A DNA stretch of 48,737 nucleotides from CAYHGX01 sp964356355 (GTDB taxonomy: Bacteria > Patescibacteriota > Gracilibacteria > UBA1369 > LOWO2-01-FULL-3): assembly GCA_964356355.1 (NCBI GenBank), contig CAYHGX010000012.1:1-48737 (forward strand), read 5' to 3'. A program made the translations under genes and the position numbers. The first letter of the stretch is position 1; every line of letters begins with the position of its first letter. The notes beneath the pieces were generated by a model, which was not told where the DNA came from, made no database searches, and saw nothing but the letters and a program-made list of their open reading frames with translations. This document shows, piece by piece, positions 15,205-23,140 of the stretch.

Positions 15205-16629
15205 ATGAGTCCTAATCTTGAAGCCGAAAATAGCGAAAATGGTGACCGGCAAATAGTCTCCACCCAGGAGCCACTCTCTCCAACGCTGCAAGCCGCTGCG
15301 TCCGAATCTCATCCCTGCCCTTCCCTATTTCCACCCCACATTGCCAGAACCATTAAGTGGAATATCGCTGGAATTCTTTCCATGGCTGCCGGCATTTCCA
15401 GCCACGATCCTAATTTCGCTGATTCAGCACGACCACCCTCTCATCTAAGGTCTCCAAGCTCGGAAGAATCTGCCCCCGCCCCCACCGTTATCCGTCTCAG
15501 CCTCAATGTCGATAATCCCGAGTACGACCTTTCCATGCCAACATTCCAGGCACAGCCCGATACCAACCACGAACTGCTCCAAAAGCCATCAACCCTTGCC
15601 GATATGTCAGACGCCGAATTCGAAATTTTAAGTGCCACATGGGAAGTATCTCTACAAGAGCTTCTTGCCACGTTCCAACCTGTTGAATCCACAGACGTTG
15701 CAACTTTTACCCAACAGCTAAAGGGAATTGCCGCGATTCTGGCAGTAAGCAACGATAGGATAGAAAACGATTTCATCACAGCCAAATATTTCCCCGATAT
15801 CCACAAGAAGATCAATGAATATTTGAAAGCTAAAGGCCTTTATCTCTTCAATAGTTATGAAGAAGTTGATGCGAACAAGGCTGGCGCAGTATTGAAGTTA
15901 GCAAAAATAGTAGACACAAAATATCTAGAGGTAAGGACCAGTTCCGATACAAAAACTTTCCCAGTTTTTGATCTTGATGTTCCTAAATTAAAGTATCCGC
16001 AAGGGGCAATTGTAAATGGTCAGGCAAGTTGCCCTTGGAGAGAAATTATTATGGTGCCAAGTCCGATACGTGAAAAGGCAGAAGCAAATGGTGGCCCTGA
16101 GAAATATGAAAACTACTACAATGACGTGCTTGTTCACGAAGGCGAACATATGGTGCAATGTGATAGTTTTCCCAATGGGACGGTAGATCCGAATACGCCT
16201 CTCAATGTAACCTTCGAAATTCCTTTCGGCGATTCCTATGTTCCAATTAGTGGCAATTTAACTCCAAGCGCATTTCGGGAAATGGCTGCTTATGGCTTGC
16301 AATACGCAAATTCAAATGCTGGTAATTTTATGGACCTGCTGCTCGCCAATATTCCCGCTACCGAAAGTTCCTTGTCTCTTTATCAAAGCATAATGCCTTA
16401 CGTTGTGCTAGCCAATGCTCCTGAAACAGATTTAAGTAGAAGTGTTATGGACGAATTTCGAGCCACGGGAAAAGTAAATCCCGCCGATGCCTATTCTCTT
16501 CTTAATGGAGACAGAACTAATATTGGCTTTAACGAACTACACTCAATTGGCAGCGATTTGTACCGTATCGGCACGGCCATGTTGGCAGCCACTGAGGATC
16601 TTCACCAGCCTTCACACCCAACCAACTAA
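15205..16629 (+). CDS. putative HExxH metallopeptidase
   Basis: 474 residues, unrecognised family. VLVHEGEHMVQC places an HExxH zinc motif at H311-H315. A possible third ligand region is FREMAAYGLQYANS about 60 residues later. The segment from about residue 165 to 300 looks folded; residues 70-130 are Pro/Ser-rich. A weakly hydrophobic stretch near residues 50-65 (WNIAGILSMAAGIS) could be an anchor or a late signal sequence, suggesting an extracytoplasmic role, but this is uncertain. It is preceded by a strong promoter with the shared upstream box and followed by a small gene 8 bp later. Confidence 0.62.
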   Translation: MSPNLEAENSENGDRQIVSTQEPLSPTLQAAASESHPCPSLFPPHIARTIKWNIAGILSMAAGISSHDPNFADSARPPSHLRSPSSEESAPAPTVIRLSLNVDNPEYDLSMPTFQAQPDTNHELLQKPSTLADMSDAEFEILSATWEVSLQELLATFQPVESTDVATFTQQLKGIAAILAVSNDRIENDFITAKYFPDIHKKINEYLKAKGLYLFNSYEEVDANKAGAVLKLAKIVDTKYLEVRTSSDTKTFPVFDLDVPKLKYPQGAIVNGQASCPWREIIMVPSPIREKAEANGGPEKYENYYNDVLVHEGEHMVQCDSFPNGTVDPNTPLNVTFEIPFGDSYVPISGNLTPSAFREMAAYGLQYANSNAGNFMDLLLANIPATESSLSLYQSIMPYVVLANAPETDLSRSVMDEFRATGKVNPADAYSLLNGDRTNIGFNELHSIGSDLYRIGTAMLAATEDLHQPSHPTN

Positions 16630-16637
16630 TCCCGCCC

Positions 16638-17030
16638 ATGGCCAAAAGCGCCCCCACGTACAGCCCAGAAGAACTCGCCCAAGCCCGCACGGCCTACGCC
16701 GGATTTTTGAAAATCGCCCAGTCCCAGCAGGACCACTTGCGCACGCTCATTCCCGATGAACCAAGAAATAACGCTATTCATCACGATGTCTCACCTGTTG
16801 GTAATTTGCTCTACTTTTTACGTGCTTTTGCCAGTGGCGAGACTATCCGCCCAGAATCTAAAAAAGCCTATCTCCACCTTATCGAGAGAATTTGCCGCGC
16901 CCAATCTCCACTTACTCATGCCCCCTTCGAATTAAAGCATTGGACCGGCCCCACCAGGGAGGATGAGCTCGAAGCCATCAAGAGCAACTACAGCAAATTG
17001 ATAGTATTGCCGGGTTCTCTCACTCCTTAA
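16638..17030 (+). CDS. hypothetical protein
   Basis: 130 residues, unrecognised, mostly helical, no membrane segment. It starts 8 bp after the HExxH gene and is probably cotranscribed with it. Its last 11 bp overlap the 3' end of the convergent FkbM gene. Visible features are a helical N-terminus (ARTAYAGFLKIAQSQQDHL) and a central HHDVSPVGNLLYFLRAFASG segment. Confidence 0.65.
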   Translation: MAKSAPTYSPEELAQARTAYAGFLKIAQSQQDHLRTLIPDEPRNNAIHHDVSPVGNLLYFLRAFASGETIRPESKKAYLHLIERICRAQSPLTHAPFELKHWTGPTREDELEAIKSNYSKLIVLPGSLTP

Positions 17031-17850
17031 TGCCAAGAAGTACCTCAAAGTTATCCAGGTCCTTTTTGTATGTGGACTGATACAGAATATCAAAATCGCC
17101 AAATACCTCTTTCGCTAGCGCGTAGAACTTGCTGTGGGAGAAGTTTTTTTCTCTTCCTCCCGACACCTCTGCGAAAAGATATTTTGTTTGCACGCCCTTG
17201 AGATTCTTCAATACCTCAAATTCATAACCCTCAACATCTATTTTTATCAAAGTAAATTCCTTTCGCCCCACCATGGCCGCCACGTCGTCTATAATTTTCA
17301 CCTCCCGGCTCTCCATAGAGCCCTTTACTTTTACATTTGTGGTGCGCGCATTTTTCTCAATCAACGAGCCGGTGCAGCTTCTCCCCGGAAGATAGTGTAG
17401 CTTCAGAGTGCCCTTTTCTCCAATTCCACAATTGAATAATTTGATTCCATTAGTTCCTTTTGTATTCCTCTCTAGCAGGTCAAAAGCCTCTGGATTAGGT
17501 TCGAAACAGTATATCTCACTTTTTTTAGAGAAATGATTGAAGGTAAGAGAAAACTGTCCAATATTTGCGCCAATATCCAGAACGTACAACACTTTCTGGT
17601 CGATATTACTCAGTACCCGATTCACTATCTCCTCGGGATAGGCCTGTAGTGCTAATGGCGCCGTCCAGTTATCATAATGAACCTCTTCTCCTAGGTATTG
17701 GATTTTCTTCTTCCTCGTAAGAAAATACCTCGCAATCGCAAAATATTTATGAAATGGGTAAAGAACACGAAAAGACCACGGCAGTTTGCGATTTAAAAGT
17801 TGTTCCAAGTCACGATGTAAAGATCTGAAGATGTATCTGAAATATTTCAT
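17020..17850 (-). CDS. FkbM-family methyltransferase
   Basis: 276 residues. VLDIGANIGQFSLTF is the SAM-binding motif I, YCFEPNPEAFDLLERN is motif II, and FTLIKIDVEGYEFEVLKNL is the family's conserved IDVEGxE motif. FkbM enzymes O-methylate sugars or other small molecules, often in surface glycan clusters. The N-terminal 70 residues are basic and aromatic, possibly membrane-associated. The start lies 6 bp after the upstream membrane-protein gene on the same strand, so the two form an operon. Confidence 0.87.
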   Translation of the reverse strand: MKYFRYIFRSLHRDLEQLLNRKLPWSFRVLYPFHKYFAIARYFLTRKKKIQYLGEEVHYDNWTAPLALQAYPEEIVNRVLSNIDQKVLYVLDIGANIGQFSLTFNHFSKKSEIYCFEPNPEAFDLLERNTKGTNGIKLFNCGIGEKGTLKLHYLPGRSCTGSLIEKNARTTNVKVKGSMESREVKIIDDVAAMVGRKEFTLIKIDVEGYEFEVLKNLKGVQTKYLFAEVSGGREKNFSHSKFYALAKEVFGDFDILYQSTYKKDLDNFEVLLGIKE

Positions 17851-17856
17851 GTGTCT

Positions 17857-18486
17857 TTATTTTCTCACGAATAAGTTGATCCCCCACTCGATTGGTGCGG
17901 CATTGTCCTCGTCCTCAAACGGCCAGGAAACACGTTGGTTGTGGCTGTTAATTACGCTTCTGTCCTTGTAGATCATGATCTGATCTTTAAAGATTACGAA
18001 GGATACTACGTCCGGTAGAAATGCATTGGCATCAACGTCGAGCGGTCCCTCTTTGAGAGGTTCGGCGATACTGCAGGAGAAAATTGAATTGGCGAGTGTG
18101 CTAATGGATTTGCACTCTCCAACCGTACCCCAAACTTCGTCCTTCGGATCCAGTGGTACTAGTGCCATTCGCATTTCGCAGCCATTTTGAGCCAGTGCCG
18201 TTAAGATGTTGATGTCGTTTATGTTTACTCCCTTTAGGACCTGCCCTCGCTCATTAATGTGTACAGATTGAGGGTCAACATAGGTGGCAGAAAGGATGTT
18301 GGTCCACGTGCTGCTGCAGTAGGAGGAGGAACCTGGAGCCGTGCTCTGTTCATATAGGGTTTTATATCTAAGCAAAATTCCGCCCAGAAAGGCGAAAATC
18401 ACAAGCACCGGAACCGCGGCAAAAAGCCATATTCGATAGGAAGGATCTTTTTCGTCATTATTGTTATTAGTGTTTGTTTTTTCCAT
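17857..18486 (-). CDS. single-pass membrane protein of unknown function
   Basis: I choose the ATG at 18486 (MEKTNTNNNNDEK), giving 209 residues, because a TATAAT at 18520-18525 lies between it and the longer start at 18555. A polar Asn-rich N-terminus is followed by one membrane helix (YRIWLFAAVPVLVIFAFLGGILL) and an external domain of about 160 residues. That domain has several Cys (SSYCSSTW, QNGCEMRM, VGECKS, FSCSIAE), which could form disulfides. First gene of an operon with the FkbM methyltransferase. Confidence 0.72.
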   Translation of the reverse strand: MEKTNTNNNNDEKDPSYRIWLFAAVPVLVIFAFLGGILLRYKTLYEQSTAPGSSSYCSSTWTNILSATYVDPQSVHINERGQVLKGVNINDINILTALAQNGCEMRMALVPLDPKDEVWGTVGECKSISTLANSIFSCSIAEPLKEGPLDVDANAFLPDVVSFVIFKDQIMIYKDRSVINSHNQRVSWPFEDEDNAAPIEWGINLFVRK

Positions 18487-18519
18487 TTTGTTTTCTTCAT
18501 TAATAAATGAGTTGAGCCA

Positions 18520-18525
18520 ATTATA
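18520..18525 (-). promoter_or_regulatory. -10 box TATAAT
   Basis: A perfect TATAAT on the minus strand, 33 nt before the chosen ATG at 18486. It supports the shorter start. Confidence 0.55.
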
Positions 18526-18555
18526 CTTTGTAGTAAAAGGCGCCGCAATCATCAA

Positions 18556-18577
18556 AAAGTCTGCACGTGCAGACTTT
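18556..18577. repeat. 22-bp perfect palindrome
   Basis: AAAGTCTGCAC is followed directly by its reverse complement. The TCTGCACGTGCAGA core is the same as at 15019 and 38581. The rest of the 433-bp gap to ftsA holds only the ftsA promoter and no believable gene. Confidence 0.75.
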
Positions 18578-18869
18578 CTTCATAACCATCAGGGTCGAAC
18601 AATCTTGATTTGGGGGCGAGATAAGAGGAAGAGGTTGCAGAGTGAATTTAAATGAGTATGAGGGCTTTTAATCAAATCACAGCGGAAAAAGCGTTAAAAA
18701 ATTTCACTTGTTCGCAGTTTACAAGCTGAAGCGCCCCTGCGCTTTCAGAAGTATCTACAAGCTTGAAATTTTAGCTTTTGAGCGCAATGATTTGAAAAAG
18801 ACCGAGTCCGAATTTGAATTCATTCTGTGGCCTCTTCCAAAATCGCCGTCACCCCCACCCAACTTCCCC

Positions 18870-18897
18870 TTGACTTTCGCCCTCCTCATGGTTTAAT
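18870..18897 (+). promoter_or_regulatory. promoter of ftsA (TTGACT-16-TTTAAT)
   Basis: TTGACT at 18870-18875, 16-bp spacer ending TGG, TTTAAT at 18892-18897. It leaves a leader of about 85 nt before the ATG at 18989. The spacing and start resemble the rpsP promoter. Confidence 0.55.
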
Positions 18898-18988
18898 CTT
18901 GCGAACCGTTTTTACCAAAATTGTTTGTACCTGATATGGTTTTCTTGTAATATCGCAAGAGACTACTCACGGGCTTAATCCCTCTTTT

Positions 18989-20224
18989 ATGGCTAAATCT
19001 AGAATCGTTGCCAGCTTGGATATTGGAAGTTCCAAAATCCGCACCGTTGTTGGCATCCAGGAAGAAGGCGCATCAATGATCAATATAATTGGCGTTGGTA
19101 TCGCACCTTCCACCGGTCTCCGAAAAGGGGCTGTTATCGACGTTGAAGAAACAATAAATAGTATTTCCGCATCACTTGAAGACTCCGAAAGAATGGCCGG
19201 TGAGCCAATTAATCACGTTTTCCTTGGTATTGGTGGCAATCAAATCGAATCTATCAACAGCCGCGGCGTTATTGCCGTTTCTCAGGCTCAAAATGAAATT
19301 TCCGAAGATGACGTGGATCGCGTACTCGAGGCTGCTCAGGCAGTTACGATTCCATCAAACCGCAGAATCCTCAGAATTATTCCAAAAACTTTCACTGTGG
19401 ACGAGCAGAAGGGCATCAAGTATCCAGTGGGCATGACAGGTATCCGCCTCGAAGTGGAGACTCACATCGTTACTGGTTTCGAGCCTGTAGTAAAGAATAT
19501 AGAGAAGTGTGTCCTTCAATCCGGAGTTGATATCGACGATATCATCCCATCTTGCCTTGCTTCAGCCGAAGCGGTGCTTTCTAAGCGCCAGAAGGAGCTT
19601 GGTGTGATAGTGGTAGACATCGGTTGCGGTGGTACATCTATCAGTATTTTCGAGGACGGAGCTACTCTCCACACTGCAGTTATTCCAGTTGGTGGTGAAA
19701 ACGTTACCAACGACGTGGCGATCGGCCTTCGCACCTCTATTGATACCGCAGAAAAACTTAAAATCGAATACGGCAGTGTTATCCCGGAAGATATCAACGA
19801 CCGCGAAACTATCGACCTTTCACTTATCAGCAAAATCGATACACATTTGGTTTCCAAGAAACAGCTCGCTGAAATTATCGAGGCACGTTATCACGAAATT
19901 TTCCTACTTGTTAAAGATGAACTCGCCCGCATTCACCGCGACGGAATGCTCCCTGCGGGAATTGTTCTTACGGGTGCCGGCTCCAAGATGCCTGGCGTAA
20001 TCGACCTTGCAAGAGAAACATTAAACCTTCCAACTCAAATTGGTTTCCCACAAAATTACGACGGAGTAGTGGACAAGATCGACGATCCTGCTTATGCCAC
20101 AGCCATCGGGTTGCTAATTTGGGGCTCACGTTTCGAGGGTAGACACCATACTGGAATTAAAGGTTTGAACTTAAAGAAGAGCCTGACTGGATTCAAGAAG
20201 TGGTTTAAGAATCTAGTTCCATAA
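18989..20224 (+). CDS. ftsA: cell division protein FtsA
   Basis: 411 residues of the actin-like ATPase FtsA. VASLDIGSSKIRTVVG is the phosphate-1 motif and GVIVVDIGCGGTSISIFEDG the phosphate-2 motif. GIVLTGAGSKMPGVIDLA is the adenosine motif. The C-terminus (LKKSLTGFKKWFKNLV) is an amphipathic membrane-targeting helix. FtsA tethers FtsZ filaments to the membrane and recruits the divisome. ftsZ follows 73 bp later, the universal neighbour. Confidence 0.97.
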   Translation: MAKSRIVASLDIGSSKIRTVVGIQEEGASMINIIGVGIAPSTGLRKGAVIDVEETINSISASLEDSERMAGEPINHVFLGIGGNQIESINSRGVIAVSQAQNEISEDDVDRVLEAAQAVTIPSNRRILRIIPKTFTVDEQKGIKYPVGMTGIRLEVETHIVTGFEPVVKNIEKCVLQSGVDIDDIIPSCLASAEAVLSKRQKELGVIVVDIGCGGTSISIFEDGATLHTAVIPVGGENVTNDVAIGLRTSIDTAEKLKIEYGSVIPEDINDRETIDLSLISKIDTHLVSKKQLAEIIEARYHEIFLLVKDELARIHRDGMLPAGIVLTGAGSKMPGVIDLARETLNLPTQIGFPQNYDGVVDKIDDPAYATAIGLLIWGSRFEGRHHTGIKGLNLKKSLTGFKKWFKNLVP

Positions 20225-20229
20225 TAACC

Positions 20230-20259
20230 TTGACACCGCGTCAATTGATGGAGTAACAT
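20230..20259 (+). promoter_or_regulatory. possible ftsZ promoter (TTGACA-18-TAACAT)
   Basis: Perfect TTGACA at 20230-20235 and TAACAT at 20254-20259, in the ftsA-ftsZ gap. It would let ftsZ be expressed above ftsA; readthrough from ftsA is also likely. Confidence 0.45.
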
Positions 20260-20297
20260 CGCGAACCTACTAAGAAACATACCTAACCATTGGCACC

Positions 20298-21470
20298 ATG
20301 AGCCTACAAGATGACAATCAAGATCTAAAAAACCTTTTTTCTTCACAAGCGCAAAAAGAAGCAGCAGCAAAGAGGTACACTGGTAAGCCACGAACTATGG
20401 AGATAATTCCGGAAATCACCCCTGTTGCTAATATTAAAGTTATTGGTGTGGGCGGCGGCGGCGGCAACGCGGTAAACCGCATGATCAAGTCCGGACTTAA
20501 AGGTATTGAATTTATCACAATTAACACGGACGCTCAGGCGCTATATCACTCAGAAGCAGGTACAAAAATTAATATTGGTAAGGCTACTACACGTGGTCTT
20601 GGTGCAGGTTCAAATCCCGATGTTGGTCGTCAGGCCGCAGAGGAAAGCGTAGACGAAATCCGTGATGCCATTGATGGCAGCGACATGGTCTTTATCACAT
20701 GTGGACTTGGTGGTGGTACCGGTACAGGAGCCGCTCCAGTTATCGCAAATGTGGCTAAGGAAATGGGGATTCTTACAGTTGCTGTTATTACTAAACCCTT
20801 CTCTTTTGAGGGTCAACGCCGCAGAAGCCAGGCTGAAGAAGGTCTTGAAAACCTCAAGAACAAGGTTGATACACTTATTACAATTCCAAACGACAAGATT
20901 CTCGCAATCATTGATAAGAAAACTCCACTCAACGACGCTTTCGCCGTTGTAGATGACGTTCTTCGTCAGGGTGTTCAGGGCATCGCCGATTTGATCACCG
21001 TTCACGGTATGATCAATGTGGATTTCGCAGATGTTAAAGCAGTTATGGAAAACGCCGGTTCCGCCCTTATGGGTATCGGTTACGGCACAGGCGAAAATCG
21101 CGCTACAGAAGCCGCTAAGTCAGCCATCGAAAGTCCTCTTCTTGAGCTTTCAATTGATGGTGCCAAGGGTGTGTTGTTCAACATCACCGGCGGTAACGAT
21201 CTAAGTATGTTCGAGGTAGACGAAGCCGCTCGTGTAATTACCGAGGCTGCCGATCCTGAAGCTAATATTATTTTCGGTGCCGTGATCAACGATTCTTACA
21301 CAGGTGAAATCAAGATCACAGTTGTAGCTACAGGCTTTGATTACAAGCAAAACGAAACAAATTTGTTGAGGCCAAAATCTCGCTTCAGCTCTTCCGATAA
21401 TGTTGTGCCAATCAAGCAAACCGACAACGAGTTGGATATCCCAGCTTTCATTAGACAGAAGATGGGCTAA
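20298..21470 (+). CDS. ftsZ: cell division protein FtsZ
   Basis: 390 residues. GVGGGGGNAVNRM is the nucleotide-binding loop and GLGGGTGTGAAP the tubulin signature. The T7 region FADVKAVMENAGSALMGIG supplies the catalytic acidic residue. An N-terminal extension of about 35 residues precedes the GTPase domain. The linker is short and ends in DIPAFIRQKMG, the conserved peptide that binds FtsA. FtsZ polymerises with GTP into the division ring. The gene ends one base before an assembly gap. Confidence 0.98.
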   Translation: MSLQDDNQDLKNLFSSQAQKEAAAKRYTGKPRTMEIIPEITPVANIKVIGVGGGGGNAVNRMIKSGLKGIEFITINTDAQALYHSEAGTKINIGKATTRGLGAGSNPDVGRQAAEESVDEIRDAIDGSDMVFITCGLGGGTGTGAAPVIANVAKEMGILTVAVITKPFSFEGQRRRSQAEEGLENLKNKVDTLITIPNDKILAIIDKKTPLNDAFAVVDDVLRQGVQGIADLITVHGMINVDFADVKAVMENAGSALMGIGYGTGENRATEAAKSAIESPLLELSIDGAKGVLFNITGGNDLSMFEVDEAARVITEAADPEANIIFGAVINDSYTGEIKITVVATGFDYKQNETNLLRPKSRFSSSDNVVPIKQTDNELDIPAFIRQKMG

Positions 21471-21471
21471 G

Positions 21472-21571
21472 NNNNNNNNNNNNNNNNNNNNNNNNNNNNN
21501 NNNNNNNNNNNNNNNNNNNNNNNNNNNNNNNNNNNNNNNNNNNNNNNNNNNNNNNNNNNNNNNNNNNNNNN
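21472..21571. other. assembly gap (100 N)
   Basis: Exactly 100 N, the standard unknown-size spacer. The right flank reads straight into an AGCGAAGCG-type repeat, so the gap probably reflects repeat collapse. The true distance between ftsZ and the next gene is unknown. Confidence 0.95.
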
Positions 21572-21590
21572 CAGCGAGGATCAAGGAGCA

Positions 21591-21712
21591 GAGACGCAGC
21601 GAAGCGGAGTCTCAAGGAGCGACCTTCAGGGAGCGAACCAGTATTTCATGTATTCCTCCCAGGGAGCCTTTTTGTCAGACAATTTTTCATGAAAAATTTA
21701 AGATTTTTTAAT
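21591..21712 (+). repeat. GAGAC/GTCTC repeat with tail, plus AT-rich block
   Basis: Perfect GAGAC...GTCTC hairpin with loop GCAGCGAAGCGGA (21591-21613), then AAGGAGCGACCTTCAGGGAGCGAACC and CAGTATTTC as separate tail pieces. From 21690 a 23-bp block beginning TGAAAAATTTAAG is identical to the bases starting at the clpB stop codon (46486-46508). The roughly 300 bp between the gap and 21871 holds no gene apart from the promoter at 21820. Confidence 0.7.
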
Positions 21713-21819
21713 GTTTGTCTAGTAAAAACGAAGCATAGCTGAGTTTTTTGGAGTGCGTTATGCACGAACCCGTATTCTTTCTTATCTCTTTAATCCCCGC
21801 TAAAATGTTTGACAAAAGT

Positions 21820-21851
21820 TTGACAATCCAGGTAGGCTTGCCTCGTATAAG
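21820..21851 (+). promoter_or_regulatory. promoter candidate (TTGACA ... TATAAG)
   Basis: TTGACA at 21820-21825 and TATAAG at 21846-21851, spacing 20 bp, longer than ideal. Another TTTGACA lies 11 bp upstream. It precedes the antitoxin start at 21871. Confidence 0.4.
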
Positions 21852-21870
21852 GCAAATTAAAGTTTTCCAT

Positions 21871-22125
21871 ATGAAAGAGAAAAACATCTCCGTTCGCGAA
21901 TTTCTCCGCCGCTATCGAGACATCGCCGATGAAAAGAAAGTCTACATTATTAGCAATCACGGCCACCCCGAGGGAGTTTTTGTCCCCTACGAAGAATGGA
22001 CCAAGGCAAATGAGCCTCGCAAACCCTTCAAACTAACCAAAGAGGATTTAGAAAAAATTATGTTCGATGGAGGAGATCCGAATATGAGCAAAAATATTGA
22101 CGAAATTTTGTATGGTTCTAATTGA
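21871..22125 (+). CDS. Phd/YefM-type antitoxin
   Basis: 84 residues from the ATG at 21871; an earlier in-frame start at 21748 overlaps the promoter and is rejected. MKEKNISVREFLRRY, then KVYIISNHGHPEGVFVPYEEW is the Phd/YefM fold that binds operator DNA; the C-terminal 30 residues would cover the toxin. The stop overlaps the start of the PIN toxin by 14 bp, the usual toxin-antitoxin coupling. Confidence 0.8.
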   Translation: MKEKNISVREFLRRYRDIADEKKVYIISNHGHPEGVFVPYEEWTKANEPRKPFKLTKEDLEKIMFDGGDPNMSKNIDEILYGSN

Positions 22126-22495
22126 TGCTTCAGTTTGGGTTGCTTTAATGAACAGAAATGACTCTCAGCATCAGAAGGCTTTTAGTCTGTCCTTAGAGAT
22201 TTTTTGGAATGAATTAGAGATTTTGGATCACGCTTACGCTGAAACTTTAAATGTGTTGAGAAGAAAAGCTACTAATAAAGAGTGTAGAATTTTTACAGAA
22301 TTTTTGGAGCAGAACTTTATAGCAATGGCAACAGTGCAAATGCCAGCTTTAGATCTTGCCAGTAAGATTTTTTTCGCTCATCCCAAGCTTTCATTCACCG
22401 ATGCCCTGTTAATAGCCACGGCCAAGCTCTACGGCCACGAAATCCTCACCTTCGATGAGAACCTACTGCGCGTGTGGCGGGCACTGAGCACGTAG
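22112..22495 (+). CDS. VapC-like PIN-domain toxin
   Basis: 127 residues from the ATG at 22112, inside the antitoxin's last codons. The PIN active site is complete: D5 in MVLIDASVW, E in HAYAETLNVL, D in FTDALLIATA and D in LTFDENLLR. PIN toxins cleave RNA, often tRNA or 23S rRNA, when freed from their antitoxin. The target here is unknown. A GAGAC/GTCTC repeat starts shortly after the stop. Confidence 0.85.
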   Translation: MVLIDASVWVALMNRNDSQHQKAFSLSLEIFWNELEILDHAYAETLNVLRRKATNKECRIFTEFLEQNFIAMATVQMPALDLASKIFFAHPKLSFTDALLIATAKLYGHEILTFDENLLRVWRALST

Positions 22496-22518
22496 TGAGA
22501 AGTGCCCAGGAGCGACCA

Positions 22519-22650
22519 GAGACGCAGCGAAGCGGAGTCTCAAGGAGTGACCTTTAGGGAGCGAACCTTGCATTCTTGTCGTGCCGCGCAGCGGCGGTCC
22601 TTCCCCCCTCCCCGGGGAGGATTTGCCAGACGAATTTGTGCGCACGCACA
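22519..22650 (+). repeat. repeat cluster: GAGAC/GTCTC unit, CTCCCCGGGGAG, TGTGCGCACGCACA
   Basis: The GAGAC...GTCTC hairpin (22519-22541) carries the tail GGAGTGACCTTTAGGGAGCG and a second GC-rich stretch (GCCGCGCAGCGGC near 22580). A CTCCCCGGGGAG palindrome and, at 22637-22650, TGTGCGCACGCACA follow. The last two are the outer hairpins of the multi-hairpin element in reverse order. Confidence 0.72.
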
Positions 22651-22652
22651 CT

Positions 22653-23015
22653 TTATCTTTCGCAAACTTCAGTTGTCGCATTGAGGGCCGTTTGAGTTGC
22701 ATTGGAAACCTTTAATCCGTTTGCAGCAGCCTCTCTCATTCCGCTTGTTACGCACTCTATGGAAGGGTCTATCCCGCTTTCTCGGCAATAAGGCGGGAGA
22801 TTTTCTGGTGTCGCCCCTCGATGAATTAGGGTTTGCAGTAACGAATGTTTGTCTGAGTCCGGAGCCTCACCTTGTTGTAATGCCATACACATTTCCTCTC
22901 TTCTTTCATTGATGTGATTTACGATAAGTGCTGCCCCGGGAGGCACTGCAACCGCCAAAGCCAGTACGTACTTAGCAATATCACCAGCCCCTTCACCTAG
23001 CTCAATATTTTTCAT
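22653..23015 (-). CDS. hypothetical protein, one predicted membrane helix
   Basis: 120 residues, unrecognised. IAKYVLALAVAVPPGAALIV could be a membrane helix near residues 13-32. The rest is helical and polar with three Cys (EEMCMAL, PPYCRES, SIECVTS) and a final CER. The stop is 3 bp from a palindromic repeat. Not part of a recognisable operon. Confidence 0.58.
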   Translation of the reverse strand: MKNIELGEGAGDIAKYVLALAVAVPPGAALIVNHINERREEMCMALQQGEAPDSDKHSLLQTLIHRGATPENLPPYCRESGIDPSIECVTSGMREAAANGLKVSNATQTALNATTEVCER

Positions 23016-23103
23016 TTCAGAATTGTGTTAATGATCACTTTAATTTAACGCGCAATTTCTGTATATGTCAATCTGGGCACTCGACACAGTAACTATCCAT
23101 GTA

Positions 23104-23132
23104 TTCACTTTTGCTTGTCTTCCCGCTATGAT
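23104..23132 (+). promoter_or_regulatory. promoter (TTCACT-17-TATGAT), probably leaderless
   Basis: TTCACT at 23104-23109, 17-bp spacer, TATGAT at 23127-23132, only 8 nt before the ATG at 23141. Confidence 0.5.
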
Positions 23133-23140
23133 CTCTCCGT

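Noticed and set aside
18708..18896. Open frame of 62 codons upstream of ftsA
   Set aside because: No similarity, no ribosome or promoter signal, and it overlaps the ftsA promoter.
22502..22684. Open frame reading RRSEAESQ after the PIN toxin
   Set aside because: It is the translation of the intergenic GAGAC/GTCTC repeat and runs into the opposite-strand gene.
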